Assembly (NCBI GenBank): GCA_963675655.1
Contig: OY776489.1
Coordinates: 2,604,001-2,668,000 of the forward strand
Reading direction: 5' to 3'
Source: CAXXOK01 sp963675655
GTDB taxonomy: Bacteria; Bacillota; Clostridia; Christensenellales; Aristaeellaceae
Length of the DNA stretch: 64,000 nucleotides
The notes below the pieces were generated by a model, which was not told where the DNA came from, made no database searches, and saw only the letters and a list, made by a program, of their open reading frames with translations. The position numbers were made by a program, and so were the translations under genes. Positions within the stretch are counted from its first letter, which is position 1; each line of letters opens with the position of its first letter. Positions 57,102-64,000 of the stretch are shown in pieces.

Positions 57102-58394
57102 TTACTGTTGCACATTATCCAGAATTGCCAGAGACACGGTTACATCCATGTATTGACCATCCTGAAGGTCATCAATGCTCTGCGCTTCAGTAATTCCTTC
57201 CGAGCGGTACAGCTTAATCATAACGGTATCGCCTGCGTTCTTCGCCTGAAGAATGGAGATTAACTGAGATGTAGAGGAAATGACGGTGCCATCGGCTTCC
57301 ACAATAATGTCGCCTTCCTGAATACCAGCCTGATCTGCGGGAGATCCGCTTTCCACGTTGGTAACATAAGCACCACTAGGAATGAGCCCTTCTTCTACAG
57401 CATAGCTGGAGAAATTGGAAGAGTTGGTTACCGTTACGCCAATGCGGGGCTTCGTGCTGCTGGAGCTGGAAGAACCGGTGATCGTAGTGCTGCTCTCCGT
57501 GTTGCTGTTACTGGTGACTTTGCCGGAGAGTACATCGTTGATCAGCGGCTTGGCAACATTGATCGGGATTGCCATACCGATGCCTTCAACCGAGGTGGTA
57601 GCGTAGTAGGAACCAGTATATTTCATACTCGGAATTCCGACCAGTTCGCCTGCTATGTTGAACATACCGCCGCCGCTGTTACCGGCGTTAATGGCAGCAT
57701 CAGTCTGGATCATGTAATTAGATACGTCTTCACGTAAACCGTACTGATCGTACGAATCGCTTGTGGTTACTTCGCGGTTCAGCGCAGAGATAATACCCAC
57801 GGTGGTTGTGCCGTCAAAGGAAAGCGGATTGCCGATACAAATCGCCCAATCACCGACGTTCAACAAATCACTGTCGCCCAAGGTTACGGGAGCGATATCC
57901 AGATTTTCCACTTTCAAAACTGCAAGATCCAGGTCCTCGTCATAACCGGCTACGGCTGTCGCATAGGTTTTATCGCCGGAGGTGATCTCAAGCGAAGTAG
58001 CGTCTTTAACAACATGGTAATTGGTCAGCACATAGCCTTCCGCTACCACAACGCCACTGCCGCTGCTTTGTAAAACCTCACGGCTGCTGTCGCTGTTATT
58101 ATCGTTGTTGTCGTCGCCATATCCATTACCGAAGCCAAAGCTGTAACCGTAATAGCTATTGTTACGGGAAACGGTAGTGTAATTGTTTACGCCTACCACA
58201 CTCGCTTTAACATTCGCTACAGCCTCCGTAAAGGGGCTGCTCACCACGGTTGCACTCTCGGCAACCGTAACGGCTGCCTCAGCGGACGCTTCGCTGTTTC
58301 CCTGCGTCAGAATCATCGTACTGCCTGCGACCAACATAACCGCCAAAGCAATTGCAATATACCCGAAGGTTTTCTTTTTTGTAGTATTCATCAT
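57102..58394 (-). CDS. HtrA/DegP-like serine protease with PDZ domain
   Basis: Envelope quality-control protease. The 430-residue product has one N-terminal membrane anchor (about 9-30), a Gly/Tyr/Asn/Asp-rich spacer (about 80-104), and a trypsin-like domain with catalytic His127 (TNYHVV), Asp156 (DLDLAV) and Ser240 (NAGNSGGG), then a PDZ domain (from about 315, ending with IMIKLYRSEG-type strands). All triad residues are intact. AGGAGG lies 9 bases before the first ATG. It is anchored outside the cell; substrate specificity is not inferable. Confidence 0.92.
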   Translation of the reverse strand: MMNTTKKKTFGYIAIALAVMLVAGSTMILTQGNSEASAEAAVTVAESATVVSSPFTEAVANVKASVVGVNNYTTVSRNNSYYGYSFGFGNGYGDDNNDNNSDSSREVLQSSGSGVVVAEGYVLTNYHVVKDATSLEITSGDKTYATAVAGYDEDLDLAVLKVENLDIAPVTLGDSDLLNVGDWAICIGNPLSFDGTTTVGIISALNREVTTSDSYDQYGLREDVSNYMIQTDAAINAGNSGGGMFNIAGELVGIPSMKYTGSYYATTSVEGIGMAIPINVAKPLINDVLSGKVTSNSNTESSTTITGSSSSSSTKPRIGVTVTNSSNFSSYAVEEGLIPSGAYVTNVESGSPADQAGIQEGDIIVEADGTVISSTSQLISILQAKNAGDTVMIKLYRSEGITEAQSIDDLQDGQYMDVTVSLAILDNVQQ

Positions 58395-58504
58395 AGTTGC
58401 ATCCCTCCTTACTACGTGGTTATGATACCACCTATTTTTGTCCGCATCATGAACGAGTGGTAAAGAAAATTAATCTTATTTGCAAACGCAAATATTCGTT
58501 CCGT

Positions 58505-59911
58505 TCATAAACAAGGCGGGGGATCAATGGTCCCTTTTTTATCGTTGTTAATATTATTTTCCTGTTCGATCGCATAGATCGCCATTGCGCATTCCAAACG
58601 CTTGCGCTCAATTTGGCATTCCATATCGTATGGTTTGCCAATATCCCCATTAAAAGCATGCGCATTGGCAGCGCAACCGCCGCTGCAATAGAAACGCGCC
58701 CAGCAATCATGGCACTTTTCTTTTGTGAGCACAGTGTTTCGCTGGAAGGTGTGCTGAATATCGGTGTCAAATCCACCTTCCAATACAGAGCCCATGCGCA
58801 TCCCCTCCCGGCCAACAAACTGGTGACAGGGGTAAATTTCACCTTCCGGGGTTACAGCCACGTATTCGTTGCCGGCGCCGCAGCCGGTCAGCCTGCGCCG
58901 CAGACAAGGCCCCCCGGTCAGATCCACTGTAAAGTGGAAAAAACTGAACCAACGGCCATCGGCTCGGCGTTTGAGATATTCTTTCCCCAGCCGTTCATAT
59001 TCGTCGTAAATGCGAGGTAAATCTTCCTCGCGGATGGCGTAGGGCTTATCCGACGAAGTTACGACGGGTTCAATGGAAAGCTGTTCAAAACCTTCATCCG
59101 CAAGATGTAAAACATCATTGGCAAAATCAAGATTATAGCGGGTGTATGTACCGCGGATATAGTACTGTTTCTGCTCGCGAAGCTGCGCAAATTTCTTGGC
59201 TTTGTCGATGATCAGATCATAACTGCCCTTATTATTGGGGGTAGGGCGCATCCGATCGTGTACTTCTTTACGGCCGTCAATGGAAATAACAACGTTGTCC
59301 ATCTCGCGGTTAAAAAAGTCCATCATCTCATCCGTCATATTCACGGCATTGGTGGTGGTGGTGAATTTGAAATGCTTGTTATGCTTCTTTTCCAATTCAC
59401 GACCGTATTCCACTACTTCTTTCACGACCGGAAAATTCAGCAGCGGCTCGCCGCCAAAAAAGTCCACTTCAAGGTTATAACGATTGCCGCTTTTAGCGAT
59501 TAACCACTCAAGCGCTTTTTTACCGGTATCTGTGGAAAGCAGGGAACGGTTGCGCATGTGGTATTCGCCGGTGTCGGCAAAGCAGTATTTGCAGCGCAGA
59601 TTGCAATCGTGCGCGGCGTGCAGGCACATGGATTTGATTACGTCGGTATCCGCCAGCGCAAGCGAATCATAGTTATCCGGCGTATCTAAAAAACCAAGCG
59701 CGATCATCTCCCGAATTTCGGCCAGCGTTTCTGCTGCTTCTTTTTCAGGATAGCTTGATGACATGGCAGCAACGATCTGCGGATCGGTTGCCTGGTCGTG
59801 CTCCTGCATATAAGTAAGAGTATCAAACGCAATATCGTCCAGCGCATGAACGGCGCCGCTGCCAACGTCCAGCACCATAGGCCTGTTCAATGCGCGGAAA
59901 AGGTGAATCAT
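58505..59911 (-). CDS. scfB: SCIFF peptide maturase, radical SAM/SPASM thioether synthase
   Basis: Radical SAM enzyme that makes Cys-to-Thr-type thioether crosslinks in the SCIFF precursor. The 468-residue product has an N-terminal peptide-binding (RRE-like) domain, the CNLRCKYC cluster (Cys103, 107, 110), VDFFGGEPLLN, and SPASM cysteines at the C-terminus (CGAGNEYVAVTPEGEIYPCHQF, KCHDCWARFYCSGGC). Its substrate gene lies directly upstream. The ATG has GGAGG 8 bases upstream (minus strand). Confidence 0.95.
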   Translation of the reverse strand: MIHLFRALNRPMVLDVGSGAVHALDDIAFDTLTYMQEHDQATDPQIVAAMSSSYPEKEAAETLAEIREMIALGFLDTPDNYDSLALADTDVIKSMCLHAAHDCNLRCKYCFADTGEYHMRNRSLLSTDTGKKALEWLIAKSGNRYNLEVDFFGGEPLLNFPVVKEVVEYGRELEKKHNKHFKFTTTTNAVNMTDEMMDFFNREMDNVVISIDGRKEVHDRMRPTPNNKGSYDLIIDKAKKFAQLREQKQYYIRGTYTRYNLDFANDVLHLADEGFEQLSIEPVVTSSDKPYAIREEDLPRIYDEYERLGKEYLKRRADGRWFSFFHFTVDLTGGPCLRRRLTGCGAGNEYVAVTPEGEIYPCHQFVGREGMRMGSVLEGGFDTDIQHTFQRNTVLTKEKCHDCWARFYCSGGCAANAHAFNGDIGKPYDMECQIERKRLECAMAIYAIEQENNINNDKKGTIDPPPCL

Positions 59912-59991
59912 TTTGTTTCCTCCTTAGTATTTACCGCTGTGGTAAGAATGTGCCAAAAATAGCGATGGATTCTCGCGGAAAACAGCAAAAT

Positions 59992-60017
59992 ACCGCGGCG
60001 AGGTAACCCGTCGCGGT
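59992..60017 (-). terminator. Possible attenuator between scfA and scfB
   Basis: On the minus strand ACCGCG-A-CG pairs with CG-C-CGCGGT, then ATTTTGCTGTTTTCC. It could reduce maturase synthesis relative to the peptide. Confidence 0.4.
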
Positions 60018-60087
60018 CGTTATAATATCCATGCTTGCACATACGGTTTTCATTTCGTTTTATGGTTAAACCGATTGTGGCTTGCGA

Positions 60088-60282
60088 TTATTTGCCGGCA
60101 GCGTGGTTGGTTTTTCCGTCGCGGCCCGCAATCGCCTGCTGTTCACGGCTGGCGCAGCTCTGGTTGCCAACGGTGCAGCTGGTTTTACAAGCGCTCTGGC
60201 AGGAGCTCTGGCATTCGCCGCAGCCGCCATAAGCGAGCGACTGGCGCAGGCAGGGTTCGGCGACGGTTTTAATATGTTTCAT
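60088..60282 (-). CDS. scfA: SCIFF ribosomal peptide precursor, extended seven-cysteine form
   Basis: Typical SCIFF precursors have six cysteines in about 45 residues and begin MKHIKT. This 64-residue peptide begins MKHIKTVAEPCLRQSL and has the diagnostic core GGCGECQSSCQSACKTSCTVGN, but carries a seventh Cys at position 11 (Cys 11, 21, 24, 28, 32, 36, 43) and a 21-residue hydrophilic tail after Cys43. ATG 60282 is chosen because GGAGG lies 9 bases upstream; an upstream in-frame ATG adds unrelated residues. It is transcribed from its own promoter, ahead of the maturase gene. Confidence 0.9.
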   Translation of the reverse strand: MKHIKTVAEPCLRQSLAYGGCGECQSSCQSACKTSCTVGNQSCASREQQAIAGRDGKTNHAAGK

Positions 60283-60319
60283 ATGGATGTACCTCCCTAT
60301 CGTTTTCTTTAGCGCGTTT

Positions 60320-60348
60320 ATTATACTACATTGGCTTATGTATTTCAA
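60320..60348 (-). promoter_or_regulatory. Promoter of scfA
   Basis: Minus strand TTGAAA (60348-60343), 17-base spacer, TATAAT (60325-60320), 38 bases before the ATG. Confidence 0.75.
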
Positions 60349-60390
60349 TGGCGGTGTATAACTTTCAAGATCACAATACCAATATAAAAA

Positions 60391-60418
60391 GCCCTTGCCG
60401 GTCTACACCGGAAAGGGC
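60391..60418 (-). terminator. Terminator of yajC
   Basis: GCCCTTTCCGG pairs with CCGGCAAGGGC (one mismatch) and is followed on the minus strand by TTTTTATATT. Confidence 0.75.
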
Positions 60419-60446
60419 GCAAAAGTCTATGCTGTTTGAAAACCGG

Positions 60447-60824
60447 TTAGTTCAGCACTTCCGTGTCATTCTCAACAGGCACGTCTTCTACCTGACGGAT
60501 CGCCCAGCGGGCCATCATCAGCTTTACGTTGTCCTTACCTACGCTCAGCTCGATCGTTTCGTCTTTAATCATGGTGATGGTGCCGTAGATGCCGCCGATG
60601 GTGCTGATGCGGTCTCCGACCTTCAACGCCGAGAGCATATCCTTCACCTTTTTGTCTTTCTTGCGCTGCGGACGAATCAGCAAGAAATAGAAGACCGCAA
60701 ACATCAGTACCATAGGTATGATGAGTGTGAAAATTTCACCGCCTGCGGCAGCCGTGGTGGCGTCTGTAGCGGCATCCGTAGCCGCACTCTCGGCTAAACC
60801 GAGAAGAATTTGCGCTAAATTCAT
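60447..60824 (-). CDS. yajC: Preprotein translocase accessory subunit YajC
   Basis: Single-pass membrane protein of the SecDF-YajC accessory complex. The 125-residue product has a membrane helix (about 33-50, FTLIIPMVLMFAVFYFLLI) directly followed by the family motif RPQRKKDKKVKDML and a KVGDRISTIGGIYGTI beta domain. AAGGGG precedes the ATG by 9 bases, and a promoter lies upstream. The Ala/Thr-rich N-terminus before the helix is unusual but common in Clostridia. Confidence 0.94.
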   Translation of the reverse strand: MNLAQILLGLAESAATDAATDATTAAAGGEIFTLIIPMVLMFAVFYFLLIRPQRKKDKKVKDMLSALKVGDRISTIGGIYGTITMIKDETIELSVGKDNVKLMMARWAIRQVEDVPVENDTEVLN

Positions 60825-60867
60825 AAGTATTGTACCCCTTTCCGAATTTCGACCATCTCAATATATA

Positions 60868-60896
60868 ATTATATCAAAGCACTCTCCAATAAGCAA
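60868..60896 (-). promoter_or_regulatory. Promoter of yajC
   Basis: Minus strand TTGCTT (60896-60891), 17-base spacer, TATAAT (60873-60868). Confidence 0.7.
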
Positions 60897-60961
60897 GACA
60901 TTCATATGAACGGTTTGAAAACCTTCTGCCTGCTTAGGCTTTTGTGCCGGATATTCCATAA

Positions 60962-61005
60962 TAAAAAACACGCCGCTTACGGCGACGTACATCACCTAAG
61001 CGGCG
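60962..61005 (-). terminator. Terminator of the Arg-His-Gln tRNA operon
   Basis: CGCCGCTTA pairs with TAAGCGGCG (60971-60979 with 60997-61005); on the minus strand TGTTTTTTATT follows. Confidence 0.8.
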
Positions 61006-61008
61006 GTC

Positions 61009-61083
61009 TGGCTGGGGTAGCAGGATTTGAACCTACGAATGCGGGAGTCAAAGTCCCGTGCCTTACCGCTTGGCGATACCCCA
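61009..61083 (-). tRNA. tRNA-Gln (anticodon UUG)
   Basis: Acceptor TGGGGTA pairs with TACCCCA, discriminator G, CCA encoded, anticodon TTG in CGGGACTTTGACTCCCG. Confidence 0.95.
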
Positions 61084-61097
61084 AAGTAAGGAAAAAA

Positions 61098-61173
61098 TGG
61101 GGTGAGTAGTGGGGCTCGAACCCACGACTTCCAGAGCCACAATCTGGCGCTCTACCACTGAACTATACCCACC
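61098..61173 (-). tRNA. tRNA-His (anticodon GUG)
   Basis: Acceptor GTGGGTA pairs with TACTCAC, extra 5' G (61173) opposite discriminator C as expected for tRNA-His, anticodon GTG in GCCAGATTGTGGCTCTGG, CCA encoded. Confidence 0.94.
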
Positions 61174-61180
61174 ATATACC

Positions 61181-61257
<77 letters not shown>

Positions 61258-61310
61258 AGGCCCGCCATCATCCTTTTGGCGCATCTGCGGTTATCCGCTG
61301 ACGATTAGGA

Positions 61311-61339
61311 ATTTTACCATATCAGCAGGGGGCTGTCAA
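61311..61339 (-). promoter_or_regulatory. Promoter of the Arg-His-Gln tRNA operon
   Basis: Minus strand TTGACA (61339-61334), 17-base spacer, TAAAAT (61316-61311). Confidence 0.8.
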
Positions 61340-61503
61340 GCCTGAAAAACAGGTATTTATGCTTTCCGGAAGCGGAATTTTATATCATGGCTATTTGGCA
61401 ACTGTAATTTTTACTGGTAAAGGGGATAGACTATGCAAATGACGTGTAATGTGCTATAATAAAGTTTAATCTCATCAATACGATGGTGTACGGAGGGATG
61501 CGG

Positions 61504-62376
61504 ATGCTCAGCATGACGGGATACGGCCGAAGCCGTGTGAGCCGTGACGGACGGGAAATACTGCTGGAGCTAAAAACCGTTAACCACCGTTTTTTAGATG
61601 TTAGTTTCAGAATGCCCAAGGCGCTGTCCTTTTTGGAAGAACCGTTGAGAGCTAGGACAGCTGAAGGTGCGTTAAAACGCGGGCATGTGGAGCTATCCTT
61701 AAATTATCAAAATAACCGGCCGGATGTTAATAGCCTACGGATCGATCAACCCCTGGTAATGCAAAGCGCCAAAGAAACTGCTGCACTTGCGCAGACTCTA
61801 CATCTACCGGTACCGAGTATATATGAATTAATCAACATGAGCAATGCGGCCACTGTTACTCAGGCGGATGAAGATACGCAAGCCGTAACAGAACTGGCAG
61901 TGGAAGCTTATGATTCTGCATTTTCTCAATTGCAGGCGATGCGTACACGCGAAGGCGAAGCGTTGGCAAGCGACCTACGGCAAAATTTGCATAATGCACA
62001 AGAATTGGTTGGGCGGATAGCACAACGTGCGCCGGATGTACCACGGGCATGCCGCGCACGACTGGAGGCGCGTCTGGCAGAATGGAACGTGCAGCCGGTA
62101 GATCCACAGCGCATTGCGCAGGAAATCGCTTTTATTGCCGATAAATGTGCAATCGATGAGGAACTGTCCCGGCTGGATAGCCACTTTCAGCAGTTTGCCG
62201 CATGCCTGGCAGCGGGAGGGGAAGTCGGCCGCCGAATGGATTTTCTGTTGCAGGAAATGAATCGGGAAACCAATACAATTGGTTCCAAAGCGGCCGATGC
62301 GCAGATTGCGGGCTTTGTAGTGGAGATTAAATGTCTGCTGGAAAAGTTGCGTGAACAGGTTCAAAACGTCGTGTGA
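61504..62376 (+). CDS. YicC-family endoribonuclease
   Basis: YicC-type endoribonuclease, which cleaves RNA in some bacteria. The 290-residue product begins MLSMTGYGR, the family start, and contains KTVNHRFLDVSFR and the C-terminal DUF1732-type domain with EMNRETNTIGSKAAD. ATG 61504 follows GGAGGG by 6 bases; ATG 61498 and an upstream ATG at 61483 are out of register with the site. A TATAAT lies at 61455-61460 (no good -35). It leads the run with remA, gmk, rpoZ and coaBC. Confidence 0.92.
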   Translation: MLSMTGYGRSRVSRDGREILLELKTVNHRFLDVSFRMPKALSFLEEPLRARTAEGALKRGHVELSLNYQNNRPDVNSLRIDQPLVMQSAKETAALAQTLHLPVPSIYELINMSNAATVTQADEDTQAVTELAVEAYDSAFSQLQAMRTREGEALASDLRQNLHNAQELVGRIAQRAPDVPRACRARLEARLAEWNVQPVDPQRIAQEIAFIADKCAIDEELSRLDSHFQQFAACLAAGGEVGRRMDFLLQEMNRETNTIGSKAADAQIAGFVVEIKCLLEKLREQVQNVV

Positions 62377-62389
62377 CGGGAGGTTTGCC

Positions 62390-62656
62390 ATGAAACTGAT
62401 CAATATCGGCTTTGGTAATATGATTGCCGCCGAGCGCATCGTGGCTGTTGTCAGCCCGGATAGCGCACCGGTGAAGCGGCTGGTACAAGAAGCGCGCGAC
62501 GGCAAAAAAATTGTGGATGCGACACAGGGCCGTCGCACACGCGCCGTGATCGTTACCGACAGCGAACACATTGTGCTTTCCGCTATTCAACCGGAGACCG
62601 TTGCCAGCCGTGCAGGCGGTAGGGAAACGGCACAAACGGAAGAGAAGGAGATTTAG
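62390..62656 (+). CDS. DUF370/RemA-like protein
   Basis: Small DNA-binding regulator first known for activating biofilm matrix genes in Bacillus. The 88-residue product has KLINIGFGNMIAAERIVAVV, the family's N-terminal motif, and IVDATQGRRTRAVIVTDSEHI in the middle. GGGAGG precedes ATG 62390 by 7 bases. It lies between yicC and gmk, the standard place in Firmicutes. Confidence 0.9.
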   Translation: MKLINIGFGNMIAAERIVAVVSPDSAPVKRLVQEARDGKKIVDATQGRRTRAVIVTDSEHIVLSAIQPETVASRAGGRETAQTEEKEI

Positions 62657-62657
62657 C

Positions 62658-63269
62658 ATGGGTGTGATCGTCAAACGGGTGGGAATGCTATTGATTATTT
62701 CCGGTCCTTCGGGGACCGGCAAGGGTACGCTGGTGAAGCGACTCATGGAAAGCGATCCGAGTATTGCGTTTTCCTGCAGCGTTACAACGCGGGCGCCCCG
62801 GGTAGGAGAGATAGAGGGCATTCATTACCATTTCGTAGACGAAGCGGAATACGACCATATGTTGGAAAATGATGAGTTTTTAGAACACGCCACCGTGCAT
62901 GGACACCGCTACGGAACCCCCCGCAAGCAGGTGGAACAGCTGATTGCACAGGGGAAAAACGTACTGCTGGATATCGATCCGCAGGGCGCGCTTGCCGTAA
63001 TGGCCAATGCGAAGGATTATGTCAGCATTTTCATTTTACCGCCAAGTTTCAGTGCGTTGCGGGTTCGCCTGCATACGCGCAACACGGATGATCCTGTGGA
63101 AATTGAAAGGCGGCTGCGCAATGCGCGCAAGGAAGTGCTGAACATTTCCAAATATCAATACGCGGTTATTAACGATGATCTGGAACTGGCTGTATTTCAA
63201 CTGCAAAACATCGTGAATGCCGAAAAACAACGCACAAACCGGTTTTTGCCGACAATACTGGAAGACTGA
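62658..63269 (+). CDS. gmk: Guanylate kinase
   Basis: Converts GMP to GDP with ATP. The 203-residue product has the P-loop GPSGTGKGT (16-24), the SVTTRAPRVGEIEG GMP-binding segment and DIDPQGA. ATG 62658 follows AAGGAG by 8 bases; it overlaps no neighbour and starts 1 base after the RemA stop. An ATG at 62685 (MLLIISG) is a possible alternative start. Confidence 0.96.
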   Translation: MGVIVKRVGMLLIISGPSGTGKGTLVKRLMESDPSIAFSCSVTTRAPRVGEIEGIHYHFVDEAEYDHMLENDEFLEHATVHGHRYGTPRKQVEQLIAQGKNVLLDIDPQGALAVMANAKDYVSIFILPPSFSALRVRLHTRNTDDPVEIERRLRNARKEVLNISKYQYAVINDDLELAVFQLQNIVNAEKQRTNRFLPTILED

Positions 63270-63281
63270 GGAGGAACCCTG

Positions 63282-63494
63282 ATGGCTATTGTTAATCCCA
63301 CAATCGTAGAACTTTCCGAAAAGGTAGACTGCCGTTACACACTGGTAGTGGAAGCGAGCAAACGCGCACGGCAGTTAGTAGGCGGTTCGCAGCCCCTGAT
63401 TGATGCCAAGGAAATGAAACCCCTGGAAGTTGCGGTGGAGGAGATCAACCGTGGTTTGTTGACCTATTCCCGCGACCCGGATATGGAGGAATAA
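63282..63494 (+). CDS. rpoZ: RNA polymerase omega subunit
   Basis: Small subunit that stabilises RNA polymerase assembly. The 70-residue product has the conserved RYTLVVEASKRARQL segment and a short acidic tail. GAGGAGG precedes the ATG by 7 bases. It sits between gmk and coaBC as usual in Firmicutes. Confidence 0.93.
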   Translation: MAIVNPTIVELSEKVDCRYTLVVEASKRARQLVGGSQPLIDAKEMKPLEVAVEEINRGLLTYSRDPDMEE

Positions 63495-64000
63495 GTGGAC
63501 GCGAAGATCGTCGTTGGCGTTACGGGCGGCATTGCAGCGTATAAAGCGGCGGAAGTTGTATCCCGCTTGAAAAAGCTGGGCGCTACCGTAAACGTGATTA
63601 TGACGCCGAATGCCACGCGTTTTGTATCCCCCGATACCTTTGAGGCGATCAGCCAAAATCCGGTTCGGGTAGATACGTTCGACCAGAAAGAAAAAGGCGA
63701 AATTGGGCACATTTCGCTGGCACAGCACCATGATTTTTTACTGGTTACGCCGGTTACAGCCAATACCCTTGGCAAAATGGCAAACGGCATAGCGGATAAC
63801 ATGCTCACATCAACGCTGATTGCCGCCAGCGAGCCGGTGCTGCTGGCTCCTTCTATGAATACCGTTATGTGGCTTTCGGAAGCGACACAAGCCAATGTAC
63901 GCACTTTAAAAGAGCGCGGAATTCATTTTGTGGGTCCGGCACAGGGTAACCTTGCTTGCGGCACGGTTGGCACAGGGCGTATGAGCGAACCGGAAGAGAT
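63495..64000 (+). CDS. coaBC: CoaBC: phosphopantothenoylcysteine decarboxylase/phosphopantothenate-cysteine ligase (3' end outside window)
   Basis: Two-step CoA biosynthesis enzyme. Only the N-terminal decarboxylase (CoaC) part is visible: VVGVTGGIAAYKAAEV at the FMN site, the PxMNxxMW loop (SMNTVMW) and a cysteine-containing QGNLACG. The start is GTG 63495, directly abutting the rpoZ stop, after GGAGGA. The frame is open to the window end at about residue 168. Confidence 0.95.
   Translation, partial: MDAKIVVGVTGGIAAYKAAEVVSRLKKLGATVNVIMTPNATRFVSPDTFEAISQNPVRVDTFDQKEKGEIGHISLAQHHDFLLVTPVTANTLGKMANGIADNMLTSTLIAASEPVLLAPSMNTVMWLSEATQANVRTLKERGIHFVGPAQGNLACGTVGTGRMSEPEE

Noticed and set aside
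60075..60312. Plus-strand frames over the SCIFF gene
   Set aside because: The minus-strand SCIFF motif with maturase neighbour is decisive.

Overview
The window is a chromosomal segment of a low-to-mid GC Firmicute of class Clostridia, probably an uncultured gut-type lineage. The evidence is the block rbgA-rnhB ... dprA-topA-trmFO-hslV-hslU, which is ordered as in Bacillus and Clostridia, a SCIFF peptide with its radical SAM maturase, a short Alu-less SRP RNA, strong GGAGG ribosome binding sites with some TTG starts, and 16S/23S genes of Firmicute character. I cannot name the genus; the 16S gene at 50686-52218 would settle it.

Layout. 1-21300 (+): recR end, rmuC, rbgA, rnhB, a very large double GT-C mannosyltransferase-like membrane protein, yifB/comM, dprA, topA, trmFO, a secreted alpha/beta-hydrolase-like protein lacking its serine, hslV, hslU, an Ala-rich secreted protein, SRP RNA, glyA and yraN. 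21380-28831 (-): a zinc-ribbon membrane protein, a small acidic protein, an MFS transporter, a two-gene pair of unknown function, an F420-ligase-like protein and a DEAD-box helicase. 29040-31182 (+): an HTH/S24-like regulator, an isochorismatase-family hydrolase and tRNAs Leu, Gly, Gly and Pro. 31183-34086 is accessory DNA behind tRNA-Pro: hairpins, a decayed IS256-type element and a ketopantoate-reductase-like gene. 34087-43546 (-): a ten-gene operon for a large Mrp/Mbh-type cation-proton antiporter with four NuoL/M/N-like subunits and no hydrogenase module. 43625-46893 (+): a membrane GGDEF protein with a degenerate EAL domain. 46902-49100 (-): a tandem PPK2 polyphosphate kinase with a long acidic tail. 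49296-50463 (+): an SDR epimerase. 50515-55862 (+): a complete rRNA operon with RNase III stems and a partly duplicated 23S-5S spacer. 56005-60896: an EamA transporter (+), HtrA protease (-), SCIFF maturase and SCIFF peptide (-), and yajC (-). 60962-61339 (-): tRNAs Arg, His and Gln. 61455-64000 (+): yicC, remA, gmk, rpoZ and the start of coaBC.

The first and last blocks are core information-processing genes: recombination and DNA uptake, ribosome assembly, tRNA modification, proteolysis, and nucleotide and CoA synthesis. The centre carries energy and envelope functions: ion transport, second-messenger signalling and polyphosphate. The most unusual items are the Mbh-like antiporter operon, the seven-cysteine extended SCIFF peptide, the fused GT-C protein, the PPK2 acidic tail, the nucleophile-less hydrolase and the 170-bp repeat in the rRNA spacer. 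No CRISPR array, prophage or intact mobile element was seen.
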